Shown here in pieces: positions 11,433 to 22,459 of a stretch of 64,000 bases of DNA. Origin of the DNA: Piliocolobus tephrosceles (taxonomy: Eukaryota > Chordata > Mammalia > Primates > Cercopithecidae); the NCBI RefSeq assembly GCF_002776525.5, contig NC_045447.1, forward strand, positions 17,799,068 to 17,863,067, read 5' to 3'. Each line of letters starts with the position of its first letter. Within the stretch, counting starts at the first letter, position 1. The position numbers and the translations under genes were made by a program. The notes under the pieces were generated by a model. It searched no databases and was not told the origin of the DNA. It saw nothing but the letters and a program-made list of their open reading frames with translations.

Positions 11433-11936
11433 ACCAATGTACTTTTGAGAACAGATTCCTAGACTAACAGAATGCTTTTAAGAAAAAAAACAAAACACTG
11501 GTGGAACATACATGCATGTCCCATATGTGGAAATTAGTCCATTCACAGATAAGCAGTTTGCTAATAAGAAGACTGGCATAGGCCAAGTATGGATAACATT
11601 TTTTTACTGAATTAAGGCACTCCACTCTGAAGTGAAAAGATCTTCCCTCCCTTAACCAAAGAGGATGGCAAGTTTTGGTATGAGTTTTAAGACACTCTCC
11701 TACCACAGGAAACAAAGCTTCCTCTTTCTGGAAACTCCCTCTTTGAATCCACTGACATCTTTACTCTCACCCAGAAACCTCAATCCTCCCACTATCCTTA
11801 CACAGTTTCTGTTAATAGAAACAACAGATCAAATTCGTACCAGAATGTTACAGTTGGACCAAAAATGCAAGCTGAAAATTTTCTATCTCTACTTAAAGTA
11901 TGTGGTCAGACCAATTATTAGATTAAAAAGTGATAC
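11433..11936. other. CNTRL intron 2 next to exon 2
   Basis: Single-copy-looking intron sequence. ORFs here extend from exon 2 or run across it in antisense and are not separate genes. Confidence 0.6.
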
Positions 11937-12153
11937 CTTTATGGTCTTGGTAGTCCAAAAGCATATTGTTTTCATCTGCAATCTCAACTTGCTCACACCA
12001 CTGTCCTTCAGAATGAAAAGGTAGAGTCTCTGATCCAATCAAAGGTGAAAGTGACCTAGATCTCAGATTGGACATAGATGATGGGATAGGAGAGTGAGAT
12101 GACGATGGCATCTTTGGTTTGCAGAATATTTTTTGTTGAGAACCTTTCTTCAT
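11937..12153 (-). CDS. CNTRL: CNTRL coding exon 2 with start codon
   Basis: The ATG is at 12153-12151 with a G at -3. The donor GTATCA begins at 11936, after 72 codons plus one base of a Gly codon. The peptide starts MKKGSQQKIF and contains a Ser/Pro-rich tract (SSSHSPIPSS) and RSRSLSPLIG, typical of the disordered N-terminus of centriolin. This ATG was chosen because it matches the known family start and reads straight into the conserved exon 3. An upstream out-of-frame ATG lies 25 bases before it. Confidence 0.95.
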
Positions 12154-12178
12154 TGCAAATATAAAGCCAGGTGTTCAT
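12056..12178 (-). other. Upstream ORF overlapping the CNTRL start
   Basis: ATG at 12178-12176, weak context (T at -3), 40 codons, stop TAG at 12058-12056. It is out of frame with CNTRL and overlaps its first 98 nt. If the exon is translated this uORF could reduce initiation at the main ATG. Seen in sequence; function is inferred. Confidence 0.5.
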
Positions 12179-12184
12179 CAAAAC
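12154..12184 (-). other. CNTRL: CNTRL 5' UTR part of exon 2
   Basis: The acceptor aactcttacag ends at 12185, so exon 2 begins at 12184 and leaves 31 nt of leader before the start codon. The leader contains the upstream ATG at 12178. Confidence 0.8.
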
Positions 12185-12787
12185 CTGTAAGAGTTTTCAG
12201 TATATTCAACAAGATTAATTTTTAAGAGCTATCAAAACTATTATTTCTAGAAACTTCAGGTCTATAAAGTTATAAACTCAGAGGCTATAGATACTAGGAC
12301 CCATACTACTCCAAGCTGATGGAGCAGACACTATATCAAACATCACCGAAGACCTTGCCAGAGAGAAAAGAGATCTCCAGAGGGTCTAGAATTGACACAT
12401 GCTCCAGCTGGAAGTGTTGTCATTCCTGTTGTTTATTGAACCAAACTAGTCCCAAGGCCCCTTTTACCCACACAAGGGGATCCTAGAATGCAGGAAGCTG
12501 GAATATTTGGCAACCAGCAGTATTTAATACTGATAAGCACTCTCTCCTTCCTCAAAGTTTCTTCCTTTGGTTTCTGGGACACCGCACTCTCCTGGTATCC
12601 TCGTGCCTCCCTGGCCACTCCATGGACTCCTTTGCTGGCTTTCGTTCCTCCTTGCAGTGTAATTTAAACATCAGAACTCCTCAATGGTCCCTTCTAGTTT
12701 CTCTCTAGTCTTATCTTGGATAAATTAATACACACTCATGGTTCCCAATGCCATGTGTTTACTCTTATTTATCTATTTTTATTTTTT
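12185..12787. other. CNTRL intron 1, proximal part
   Basis: Intron sequence with no firm repeat assignment. The minus-strand ORF at 12433-12618 has no recognisable domain. Confidence 0.55.
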
Positions 12788-13083
12788 ATTTTTTTGAGAC
12801 AGAATGTCGCTCTTGTCGCCCAGGCTGGAGTGCAATGATGTAATCTTGGCTCACTGCAACCTCTGCCTCCCGGGTCCAAGCTATTCTTCTGCCTCGGCCT
12901 CCTGAGTAGCTGGAATTCCTGGTGCCTGCCACCATGACCAGCTAATTTTTGTACTTTTAGTAGAGACAGGGTTTTGCCATGTTGGCCAGGCTGATCTCGA
13001 ACTCCTGACCTCAGGTGATCCGCCTGCCTCAGCTTCCCAAATTGCTGGGATTATATATGGGCGTGAGCCACCAAACCCAGCCG
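12788..13083 (-). mobile_element. Alu, full length
   Basis: Antisense Alu from 'ttttttgagacagaatgtcg' to 'gccaccaaacccagcc'. A small 'tatat' insertion lies in the conserved 'gggattacaggcgtgag' segment. Confidence 0.9.
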
Positions 13084-13680
13084 ATATTTATATCCTCAAT
13101 CCAATCTTTCTCTGAGCTCCAGACTCCTATTTCTAATTGCTTACATGATATCTCATTGGCATCCTAAACTCAGTTCAGCTTGAATTTATTATTTACCCTA
13201 TTCCTCCTCTCATCCTCCTGTTCCTCTTCCAGTGTTCCCTAAACAGTGAACACCGCTTGCTGGAATAAGCCAAAAACCTGGGAGTCATTCTTGACACCTC
13301 CCTCTTCCCTTGTCCCATACTCAGCCAATCGCTAAATCTTGTTAATTCTTACTCCCAAATACCTCTCAAATTAAGTCTGCTTCTTTCCATTTTCACTCTC
13401 ACGCACTCTAATCCAAGCCCTCATCAAACTACTATAACAGCTTCTAACTGATCTGTCTGCAAGCTCTCTTGCCTTACTCTTCCATCATTACATTGCAGTC
13501 AGATAGCCAGAGTGATGTCATTTTGCTTAACATTTGTCTCCATTCTGAACTGTATGCTCCATGAGAGCCTGTCTGTTTTGTTTATAGAGTCTCCCCAGTC
13601 TAGCATAGTGCCTGGTACCTAGCAGGAACTCAATACATATTTGCTGAATAAATGAACGAATAGAGTTATCTTCCAGTCAT
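13084..13680 (+). mobile_element. L2 LINE 3' end
   Basis: Worn L2 with a good 3' terminus: 'tagcatagtgcctggtacct' then 'caatacatatttgctgaata' at about 13631-13650. Earlier phrases such as 'gtcattcttgacacctccct' are typical of L2 ORF2. Confidence 0.8.
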
Positions 13681-14330
13681 CCCTCTCCATCACCCACCAA
13701 TACTGATTCTATCTCTAAAATATTTTGAAATTCATCTCTATCCATCTTCACAGTTACTGCCCTAGATCCAACTTTTATCCTCTCTTGCTTTGACTATTAG
13801 ATACTCTCTGAACCAGCTTCCTTCCAATTCTCCTTTGCTTTACCCTCAATCCATCCTCTACCTTTGACCCACTTATATAATAAAAACAAAAGAAATGTAA
13901 CGGTTTCCAGTGCCTACGAGTCTAAATATTTTGGCACCATGCACCACAAACAGGACTCATCACAGTCTGACCCCAATTTTCTGGCCTCCCCATCACATGC
14001 CATTGCTCTAGTCATCTTTTTGTCATTACCTGAACACATCATGAGTTTTTGCTTATGAAATTCCCTTTCCTTAAAGGGAATTCTTTAAAGGGAATTAAAC
14101 ATCCTCTCCTTTCTCTCAACCAATTAAAATGTTACTTCATTTGTGAAGACTTTCCAGAAATCTACTTTCTTCAGATAGAATGAATTCTCCCTGTTTATTA
14201 CACTGAATATACCTACTGTATATCTTTTGCTTGCCCAGAATGTAACATCGACAAGTGGAGGAATAATCTCTGAATTCCCAGCAGCTCCATGGTGTAGGTC
14301 ATGAATACATCTAACACCTTATAGCTAGAA
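13681..14330 (+). mobile_element. Second L2 LINE relic
   Basis: L2-like ORF2 sequence restarts directly after the 3' end of the previous copy ('tcttccagtcatccctctcc', 'ctttccagaaatctactttc', 'tgcttgcccagaatgtaac'), so this is a separate, same-orientation copy. Confidence 0.65.
14059..14096. repeat. Short inverted plus direct repeat
   Basis: AATTCCCTTT (14059-14068) and AAAGGGAATT (14073-14082) form a perfect 10-bp hairpin with a 4-nt loop. TTTAAAGGGAATT is then repeated at 14084-14096. Confidence 0.85.
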
Positions 14331-14379
14331 TTCGCCCGGTTTAAAAACCATACTTTCAACAGTGTGCTCTTTCATGCAT

Positions 14380-14760
14380 GTGCTCTCTCTCTTTGTATGC
14401 ATATTTTTTATTGGAATGTATCATACATAAAGTACATAAATCATAAGTGTATATAGCTTCATGAATTTCTATACAGTGAACACAAGCTATGTAATCGACA
14501 TCCAGGTAAAGAAACAGAATATTTCCAGAATCCCAGAAGTCCTCTCATGCCCCCTTCCAGTCACTAACTCCCACACATGGGTAATCACTATCCTGACTTC
14601 CAACACCAGAGATTTTTGAACTATTTTTGAACTTTAGAGAAATGAAACCATAAAATATCTTTTAAATCTGCCTTTTTGTTAAATATTGTTTCTGTAATTC
14701 ATTCATATTTGTCTTACGCTATATGAAAAACATCTGATCACTTCAAATTTCAGTGTCTAC
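14380..14760. mobile_element. Old LINE-like repeat, family unsure
   Basis: 'cagaatatttccagaatccc', 'cctctcatgcccccttccag' and 'aatcactatcctgacttcca' resemble a common old L1-derived segment. I cannot fix the subfamily or the ends. Confidence 0.4.
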
Positions 14761-14974
14761 TATTCTTATCTACAAAATCAATTTTATTGAAGTATAAGTC
14801 TTCCAGAAGGAACTAAAGCATTTGTTAATGAAAGAGACCTTGGTCAAATTCCTTTAAATGTTTTCACATAAAAATATTTATTTTCTTATATGAAAGAAAG
14901 ATAAAGTTCATGACCATTAAGGCTCATAATGGTTTAGCACTATGACTTGATTAGTCCTTAAAAATGACATCCTC

Positions 14975-15271
14975 ATCCGGGTGTGGTGGCTCATGCCTGT
15001 AATCCCAGCACTTTGAGAGGCCGAGGCAGGCAGATTAATAGGTCAGGAGATCAGGACCATCCTGGCTAATACGGTGAAACCTCATCTCTACTAAAAATAC
15101 AAAACATTAGCCAGGCGTGGTGGCAGGCGCCTGTAGACCCAGCTACTTAGGAGGCTGAGGCAGGAGAATGGCATGAACCCGGAAGGCGGAGCTTGCAGTG
15201 AGCCGAGATCGTGCCACTGCACTCCAGCCTGGGCAACAGAGCGAGACTTTGACTCACAAAAAAAAAAAAAA
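14975..15271 (+). mobile_element. Alu with perfect TSD
   Basis: Sense Alu ('ccgggtgtggtggctcatgc') with an A18 tail. A 15-bp duplication AAAAATGACATCCTC lies at 14960-14974 and 15272-15286. Confidence 0.93.
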
Positions 15272-15286
15272 AAAAATGACATCCTC

Positions 15287-15891
15287 TTCTGTTCTAGGTA
15301 TACAGTGTGCTGTGCCTACAGTGTGCCGTACGCTGTAGAACACAGCCTAGCAAATGGTAAATAATTAACATTTATTGAATGAATTAGTCATAAAGAACAT
15401 AAAATGTAAAATGTACTATTTAGTATCTCAATAAAAAGATGCCTGCATGAGCAATACTAGTCCTCAATATCAATCGTCCTAAATTTGCAAGGTTAGGTGT
15501 ATGCAAAAAAGATTTTCATGATACAGAGTTGTACATTTAGTCATTTAGTCTAAAAGTACATTTAGTCTAAAAACAGTACAAAAATTATAAACTTGACAAA
15601 CTTTCGGACAAAAAAAACTTATAAGGTGTATAGATCTTGAGCAAGGCTATATTAATAATGATGCTATCTTTGCTTAGTACCTTAATTTCCCCTATAGTCA
15701 CTGCTGAAAATGTGAAAATGGAAATTATTTTTTAGAAAAAAATTTAATGAATTAAGATATTAGCTTAAAGTAGTTTTTAATCCAAGGATTGAGTAGCTCA
15801 AGTGTTAATGCTATATAAATTGGTATTAGAAAGGGATAGTGGAATGATGTGTAAACATCTTCATATACGTGGTATTGTAAAATATCACACA
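15287..15891. other. CNTRL intron 1, unassigned
   Basis: AT-rich, no recognised element. Confidence 0.6.
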
Positions 15892-16534
15892 TATGATATC
15901 ATGCATCACATAACAATGTTTTGGTCAATAATGGACCACATACATGACAGTGGTCCCATAAGATTATAATAAAGCTGAAAAATTCCTGTAACTTAGTAAC
16001 ATCATAGATGTCATAACGTCATAGTGCTACACATTCCTCACATGTTTGTAGCGATGCTGATATAAACAAACCTACTATGCTACAAGGTGTACACAAGTCT
16101 AGCACATACAATTATGTAGAGTACATAGTACTCGGTAATAAATGTCCGTGTTACTGGCTTATGTATTTACTACACTATACTTTTTATTGTTAGAGTGTAC
16201 TCATTCTATTTTTTTTTTTTTTTTAAAGTTAACTATAAAACAGACTCAGGCAGGTAGGTCCTTCAGGAGGTATTCCAGAACATAATATTGTTATCATAAG
16301 AGATGACAGCTCCATGCCTGTTATTGCCTCTGAAGACCCTGAAGATCAGTGGAACAAGATATGAAAGGCAGTCATACTGATTATCCTGACCCTTACAGGC
16401 CTACGCTAATGTGTGTGTTTGTGTCTCAGTTTTTAAGAAAACATTTAAAAAGTAAGAGTGTTTAAAATAGAAAAAAGCTTATAGAATAAGGTTATAAAGA
16501 AATTAATTTTGTACAACCGTACAATGTGCTTATG

Positions 16535-16844
16535 TTTTTTTTTTTTTTTTTTTTTTTTTGAGACGGAGTCTCGCTCTGTCGCCCAGGCTGGAGTGCAGTG
16601 GCCGGATCTCAGCTCACTGCAAGCTCCGCCTCCCGGGTTTACGCCATTCTCCTGCCTCAGCCTCCCGAGTAGCTGGGACTACAGGCACCCGCCACCTCGC
16701 CTGGCTAGTTTTTTTGTATTTTTTTTAGTAGAGACGGGGTTTCACCAGGTTAGCCAGTATGGTCTTGATCTCCTGATGTCGTGATCCGCCCGTCTCGGCC
16801 TCCCAAAGTGCTGGGATTACAGGCTTGAGCCACCACGCCCAGCC
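16535..16844 (-). mobile_element. Young Alu, Old World monkey type
   Basis: Antisense AluY-like copy with a T25 tail, 'gccggatctcagctcactgc', 'gggtttacgccattctcc' and 'ggcttgagccacc', changes I associate with cercopithecid AluY lineages. The flanks tgtgcttatg/tgtgtttatg are a near-perfect duplication. Confidence 0.92.
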
Positions 16845-17146
16845 TGTGTTTATGTTTTAAGCTAAGTTTTATCATAAAAGAGTCAAAAAGTTTTTAAAAA
16901 GTTTAAAGTTTATAAAGTAAAAACATTACAGCAAGCTAAAGCTAATTTACTATTGAAGAGAGAAAAAATGTTTAATACATTTAGTGTAGCCTAAGTGTAC
17001 AGTGTTTGTAATAAAGTCTACAATAGTGTACAATAATGTCCTGTATCATCACATCTTCCAGTCCTGCAAGCTCCAATCATGTGGTAAGTGCTCTATACAG
17101 GTATACTTTTTTACATTTTATACCATATTTTTATTGTACCTTTTCT

Positions 17147-17441
17147 TTCTTTTTTTTTTTTCGAGAGGGAGTCTCCCTTTGTCACCCAGGCTGGTATGCA
17201 GTGACACGATCTCGGCTCACTGAAACCTCCACCTCCCGGGTTCAAGCGATTCTCCCACCTCAGTCTCCTGAGTAGCTGGGACTACAGGCACATGCCACTA
17301 CACCTGGCTAATTTTGGTATTTTTAGTAGAGACAGGGTTTCACCATATTGGCCAGGCTGGTCTCGAACTCCTGACCTTGTGATCCACGTGTCTTGGCCTC
17401 CCAAAGTGCTGGGATTACAAGTGTGAGCCACCCACCCAGTC
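17147..17441 (-). mobile_element. Alu, full length
   Basis: Antisense Alu ('gggagtctccctttgtcacc' to 'gccacccacccagt'). CCTTTTCT flanks it at 17139-17146 and again just after its end. Confidence 0.88.
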
Positions 17442-17689
17442 CCTTTTCTATGTTTAGATGCATAAATATTTACCATTGTGCTACAACTGCCTGAAGTATT
17501 CAGTACAGTAACATGCAGTACAGGTCTGTAGCCTAGGAGCAAGAGGCTATCCCTATACCATCTAGGTTTGTGTAAGTACATTCTATGTTTGCACAATGAT
17601 GAAACTGTCTAACAATGCATTTTACAAAGCAAATTCTGTCATTAAGGGACACATGACTGTATGTTAAATTAAACTAAATTTTGCCTGCA

Positions 17690-18060
17690 AGTGCCTCTGT
17701 ACTTTAAGTTTCTACATAATGAACTGCAACATAACTTAAAAGGTAAACTAACTGAAAGCCTAACTTAGGAGTATGTTTTTGTAACAAATAGCTGACTCTC
17801 AGCCAATCACAGCAGCTGAGCTTCAGTCAATCACAGGCAGTCAAGTGATCGTACCACGTTCAAATAAGGTAAACACAGAGCTGTAACCAATCAAGCTGTT
17901 TCTGTATCTCACTTCCCTTTTCTATCCATAAATGCTGCCTGCCTACATTGCAGAACAGACCTCTCTGAATTTCTTCTGGTTCTGAGGACTGCCCAATTTG
18001 TGAACTATTCTTTGTTCAATTAAACTGTTAAATTTAATTTGTTGATAATTTCTCTTTTAA
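17690..18060 (+). mobile_element. ERV1-like solo LTR, unnamed
   Basis: CCAAT-rich LTR-like sequence ('cagccaatcacagcagctga', 'ctgtaaccaatcaagctg'), a TATA-like 'ccataaatgctgcc' and a 3' part with 'ttgttcaattaaactgttaa', which fits the U3-R-U5 layout of gammaretrovirus-like LTRs. Ends and family are not resolved. Confidence 0.5.
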
Positions 18061-18135
18061 CCTGTATATTTGATGCTCCTCCTGTTTCCTATCACATAGC
18101 TCTTAAAACCTTTGGGATCTCCACAGTGACAAGAG

Positions 18136-18800
18136 TGTCTTTCGTATACTAGTAAGATGACTGGTGACACCTAGATAGCTTTGGGATGGGGGCCAGTCAC
18201 CAGAAAGACTAAGGCACATTTAGAAAGTTGGGACTTTGAGCCCAACCCCACAACCTTTAAGGAGGGGAGAGCAGCTAAAATTGATTTGAAAACCAGTAGC
18301 CAATGATATGAGCAATCATGCCGACATAAGTAAGCCTCCATAAAACCCCAAAAGGACAGGCTCCAGAGAACTTCCAGATAGCTGAACATGTGGAGGTGTC
18401 TGGAGGATGGCATGCTGGCGAGAGCATGAAACTTCATACCCCTTTCCACATACCTTGTCCTATGCAACTCTTCCTCTGGCTGTTTGTATATTTTGTAATA
18501 TCCTTTATAATAAATGGGAAAATGTAAGTTCTGTGAGCCACTCAAGCAAATTAATTGAACCCAAGGAGAGGGTAGTGGGAGTCCCAGTTTATAGCTCGGT
18601 GGTCAGAAGTATAGGTGGCAATCTACTACTTGTAATGGGCATCTGAAGTTAGTGGCACTCTTGTGGGACTGAGTCCTTAACCTGTGGGATCTGATGCTAT
18701 CTCCAGGCAAACAGTGTCAGAATTGAACTGAGTAAGAGGACACTCAGCTGGTGTCCACTGAAGAAGTTCTGATGTATGGGGCAACAACCCTTACACACCT
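18136..18800 (+). mobile_element. LTR-like copy B1, possible ERVL class
   Basis: It shares an ordered set of phrases with 21010-21680: 'ggccagtcaccagaaaga', 'cctccataaaaccccaaaag', 'cagatagctgaacatgtgga', 'cccctttccaca', 'caagcaaattaattgaaccc' and 'cagtgtcagaattgaactga'. Directly after it comes TGGTGTCAGAAGT (18800-18812), which resembles a tRNA-Leu primer-binding site, so this may be a 5' LTR. The family is not named. Confidence 0.55.
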
Positions 18801-19621
18801 GGTGTCAGAAGTATTGTACTGTGTGGTACGGCAGCAGGAAAAACATTTTGAGTTTTTCAAATTTCTATTAAAAGATAATATACCTTCACAAGCCTATGGG
18901 TATATATAAGCTGTGATTATACAGAAACTTCCCGCAAACTCCCAGCTTTCTGTGTAACAGCTGGCCATGAAGAAATTAAGACCTTCATTCCACAGGGGTC
19001 CTACCCAATACCCAGGAGGAAGGAATGCTGCACAGAGAGGTCAAGAGAAATCTGGAGAGGCAGGCCTTGCTGAATTTCCTGACTCAGTCTATTAGCGTTA
19101 GACCATACCCATTTTGTCCAATCCTATTTCTATACAGCTGTCCATACTTCATTGATCCTAAGCATAAAAATGGATAATTTTTTCTGCATTTTTGGGTCTT
19201 CATTTTGAAGGTTCCCATGACACATAAAGCTTTGATCAAATAAATTTGCTATGCTTTTCTCTTGTTAACCTATCTTTGTTACTGGGGTGTGGGCCATGAC
19301 CATCTTTATAATGAGACAGAAAGGTATCACTCCCTTTCCTCCCCTACAGAACTTATATACAGTATATAAAGGAGAGATTACACTAATATAATATATTAAT
19401 ATATTCAATTTTTGGCATTCCTCTTTGGATTCTGCTTTCAAATTAATTTGTAAGTCTCACAAGAAAATCGGGCCCATCACTTCAGGTACATTTTGTTTTT
19501 ATTTTCCCAGTTTGATCGCTAACCTTACTCAGTAAACTTGACTCCATTTAAAGTTTGTCTACTTCCAAAAATTTAATGAAAAGATGATGATTGAAGTTAA
19601 TTCTAAAGAATATCATACTAG
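18801..19621. other. Sequence between LTR-like copies
   Basis: Starts with the primer-site-like motif. 'tttgatcaaataaatttgct' and 'ttgttactggggtgtgggcc' at 19231-19290 look LTR-like, but no gag/pol reading frame is visible. Confidence 0.4.
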
Positions 19622-20045
19622 TGGCTAACATTTACTGAGGGCTTACCATGTACCAAATATTGTGATATTTCGTCAGGCACAGTGTGTATACTTGCAGTCC
19701 CAGTTGCTCCAGAGGATGAGGCAGGAGGATCACTTGATCCCAGGAGCTCCAGGCTACAATGTGCTATGATCAACCTTGTTGACTGGCCACTGCACTCCAG
19801 CCTGGGTAGCATAGGGAGTCTTTGTCTCTAAAAAACAAACAGACAAACATATGTTGTGATAAGCTATGTGTATCATCACATTGAAAGAATTGAATACAAC
19901 AACTCTATAAGTGTTATTTCCCATTTTACAGATGAAGATCTTAAATAATTTGTCCAAAGTTCCTTAACTAATTGGTTTGGCTAAAACTTGAAACCTGATC
20001 TAATTCAAAACCCATGTTTTTAACGACCATGTCATATAGCTATCT
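19622..20045 (-). mobile_element. MIR SINE split by an Alu monomer
   Basis: Antisense MIR ('acatttactgagggcttacc' ... 'cccattttacagatgaagat' ... 'caaaacccatgtttttaacg'), interrupted by the element at 19673-19836. Confidence 0.75.
19673..19836 (+). mobile_element. Alu monomer (FLAM-like)
   Basis: A single-arm, strongly diverged sense Alu: 'gatgaggcaggaggatcact', 'actgcactccagcctggg', short A-tail. The flanks atattgtgata and atgttgtgata form a one-mismatch duplication. Confidence 0.75.
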
Positions 20046-20104
20046 GAGTTTCCTGGAGTCTAGATTATGTTTGCTTTGTTCCCTATGGCCTAGCATGATG
20101 CCAT

Positions 20105-20262
20105 AGGCGGCAGGTGCCTGTAATCCCAGCTACTTGGGAGGCTGAGGCACAAAAATCACTTGAACTGGGGAGGTGGAGGTTGCAGTGAGCCAAGATCATG
20201 TCACTGCACTCCAGCCTGGGCAACAGAGCGAGATTCCGTCTCAAAAAAAAAAAACAAAAAAA
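20105..20262 (+). mobile_element. Alu right arm, 5'-truncated
   Basis: Sense Alu starting at 'ggcggcaggtgcctgtaatc' with a full A-tail. The left arm is absent. Confidence 0.9.
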
Positions 20263-20448
20263 ATCCTGAAGGTAACCCAGAAAATTTTATACAAAGAAAG
20301 GATCTCTGATATCATGATCTGGTCTCTCAAGGTGAGTAGTCTGAAGGGAATAAAAACCTGTCACATTTTTTGTTTTTAAAAAGTTAATTATTATTTCACA
20401 TACATTACAATATAGCCAAATGTCCCATGCCAATAGCCTCATTCACTA

Positions 20449-20602
20449 CAGGTTAAGCACTCCAAATCTGAAAATCTGAAATATTTAAATATAAATATAA
20501 AAAATATAAATAAGTATAATGCAAATATTCCAAAATCTGAAAAAATCCAAAATCCAAGACAATTTTGGTAGCAAGCATTTTGGATAAAAGATAATCAATC
20601 TG
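20449..20602. mobile_element. Tigger-like TIR MITE
   Basis: A 154-bp element with inverted ends, CAGGTTAAGC...CAATCTG, flanked by TA on both sides (20447-20448, 20603-20604). Repeated 'ccaaaatctgaaaa'/'atccaaaatccaa' motifs inside are typical of a TcMar-Tigger MITE with CAGGTT termini. Confidence 0.7.
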
Positions 20603-20616
20603 TACTTTATTTTAAT

Positions 20617-20739
20617 TTTTTTGGAGACAGGGTTTCACTATGTTGTCCAGGCTGATCTCGAACTCCTGAGCTCAAGCAATCGTCCCACCTCTGCCTCCCA
20701 AAGTGTTAGGATTACAGACGTGACCTACCACACCTGGCC
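20617..20739 (-). mobile_element. Alu left-arm fragment
   Basis: Antisense single-arm Alu ('ggagacagggtttcactatg' to 'acctaccacacctggcc'). Confidence 0.8.
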
Positions 20740-21009
20740 TTCAACCTGTTCTTTAAACTGTGAACTTAAATGTATCTGTACTTTTTGCTTCATTTTCTTA
20801 TATTAAACTATATATATGGATCAGAAAAACTCCCCCAAGTCACATTAACTACTATTTATGCCATTTCCACAAGGCTTTTGGTCCAAATTTCAAGAGTGGT
20901 AAACAATTTCTGTGCCTTATAACACAATTTTGCCATGGAAAAAAGTCTTTTAGTAATTTTAATATTATGAAATACATATTTAGTCTTAAGTCCCTTTTGC
21001 TGTCATAAG

Positions 21010-21680
21010 TGTGTTTTTGTATGCTAATGAGTTGACCGATGGCTAACCACCTCTAGGCAGCTTCAGGATCGTGGCTGGTCACTAGAAAGAGGGAGGGGAG
21101 AGGGGCTAAAGGTTGAGTTGATCACCAATGGCCAGTGATGTAATCAATCAGGCCTACATAATGAAGCCTCCGTAAAAATTTAAAAGACTGGGTTTGGGGA
21201 GCATCCAGATAGCTGGACACGGAGGGCATCCTGGAGGGGAATCCACCCAGAGAGGGCGTGGAAGCTGTACGCCCCTTTCCACCTGCCTTACACTACGCAT
21301 CTTTTCATCTATATCCTTTGTAATACCTTTTATAGCAAACCAATAAATGTAAGTAAGTGCTCCCTGAGTTCTGTGAACTGCTCTAGCAAATTAATCAAAT
21401 CCAAGGAGGGAGTTGTGGGAACTCTGATTTATAGGTGGTCAGTCAGAAGCACAGGTAAAACTGAGGCCTACCGTTGGCATCAAAACTTGGGGGCAGTCTT
21501 GTAAGCCAGCCTTCAACCTGAGGGATGTGACACTGTCTCCAGGTAGACAGTGTCAGAATTGAACTGAACTAGAGGACAGTCCTGTGGTGCCCACCACTGC
21601 AGAACTGACTGCTTGCTTAATGTGTGGGGGAAAATCCTACAGGATCATGTTGTGAGCGTATAGTGAGAGAAATTGAGTTT
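21010..21680 (+). mobile_element. LTR-like copy B2
   Basis: The same family and orientation as 18136-18800, about 2.9 kb downstream. The order of motifs is preserved ('gtggctggtcactagaaaga', 'gatgtaatcaatcaggccta', 'cagatagctggacacggagg', 'cgcccctttccacctg', 'tctagcaaattaatcaaat', 'agacagtgtcagaattgaac'). Similarity seems to reach a little upstream of the assumed start, so the left border is uncertain. Confidence 0.55.
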
Positions 21681-21709
21681 GTTTAACCTGTAGTCTCAGT
21701 AATACTATT

Positions 21710-21996
21710 TTTTTTCTTTTTTTGAGACAGTCTCACTCGGTTGCCCAGGCTGGAGTGCAGTGGTGTGATCTCGGATCACTGTAACCTCTGCCTCCCAGGT
21801 TCAAGTGATTCTCCCACCTCAACCTACCAAGTAACTGGGATTACAGCCGCATGGCACCACGCCTGGCTAATGTTTTTATTTTTAGTAGAGATGAGGTTTC
21901 GCCATGTTGGCCAGGCTGGTCTCAAACTCCCGACCTCAGATGATCCACCCACCTCGGCCTCCCAAAGTTCTGGGATTACAGCCACCACACTCAGTC
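21710..21996 (-). mobile_element. Alu with perfect TSD
   Basis: Antisense Alu ('tttttgagacagtctcactc' to 'gattacagccaccacactca', head slightly shortened). A 15-bp duplication CTCAGTAATACTATT lies at 21695-21709 and 21997-22011. Confidence 0.92.
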
Positions 21997-22165
21997 CTCA
22001 GTAATACTATTGATGTTGCTAAACTGCACTGGCATTCTCCTTCTAAATAAGAATACTCTAAAATTTGAGAAAAGCTAAGAGGCATGTGCTTAGGTAAAAT
22101 CTTATTCCTAATTAAATGGATTATAGACGACATTTATTATAGTATATATAATATGTAGTTGGGTT

Positions 22166-22459
22166 TATTTTTTCCCCCTTAGGCAAGGTCTTTCTCTGTC
22201 GCCTGGGCTGGAGTATAGGGGCATGCTCATGGCTCACGGCAACCTTGCCCTCCTGGGCAAGTGATCCTCCTACCTCAGCCTCCTGAGTAGCTGGGACTAC
22301 AGCAGCATACGACCATGTTCAGCTAATTTTTTATTTTTTGTAGAGATAGGGTCTCACTATAGTTCCCAGGTTGGTCTCAAATTCCTGGGCTCAAGTGATC
22401 TTTCCGCCTCAGCCTCTCAAAGTGCTGGGATTACAGGTGTGAGCCACTGTGCCCAGCCT
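22166..22459 (-). mobile_element. Alu, old (AluJ-like)
   Basis: Diverged antisense Alu with 'aggcaaggtctttctctgtc', 'gggcaagtgatcctcctacc' and the end 'gccactgtgcccagcc'. TGTAGTT occurs on both sides. Confidence 0.87.

Larger units (their letters stand above)
15892..17661. mobile_element. TIR DNA transposon relic split by two Alus
   Basis: The left end (TATGATATCATGCATCAC...) and right end (...ACACATGACTGTA) are inverted relics of a terminus I recall as TACAGTCATGYG. The interior 'ggtcccataagattataata', 'caggaggtattccagaacat', 'ttaccattgtgctacaactg' and 'gtctgtagcctaggagcaag' belongs to one known medium-reiterated DNA transposon whose name I do not assert (Tc/mariner-type TIR). Alus at 16535-16844 and 17147-17441 lie inside. 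The transposase, if ever present, is gone. Confidence 0.65.

Noticed and set aside
18171..18545. A 124-codon minus-strand ORF
   Set aside because: It lies antisense in an LTR-like repeat, and the matching copy at 21 kb does not keep the frame.
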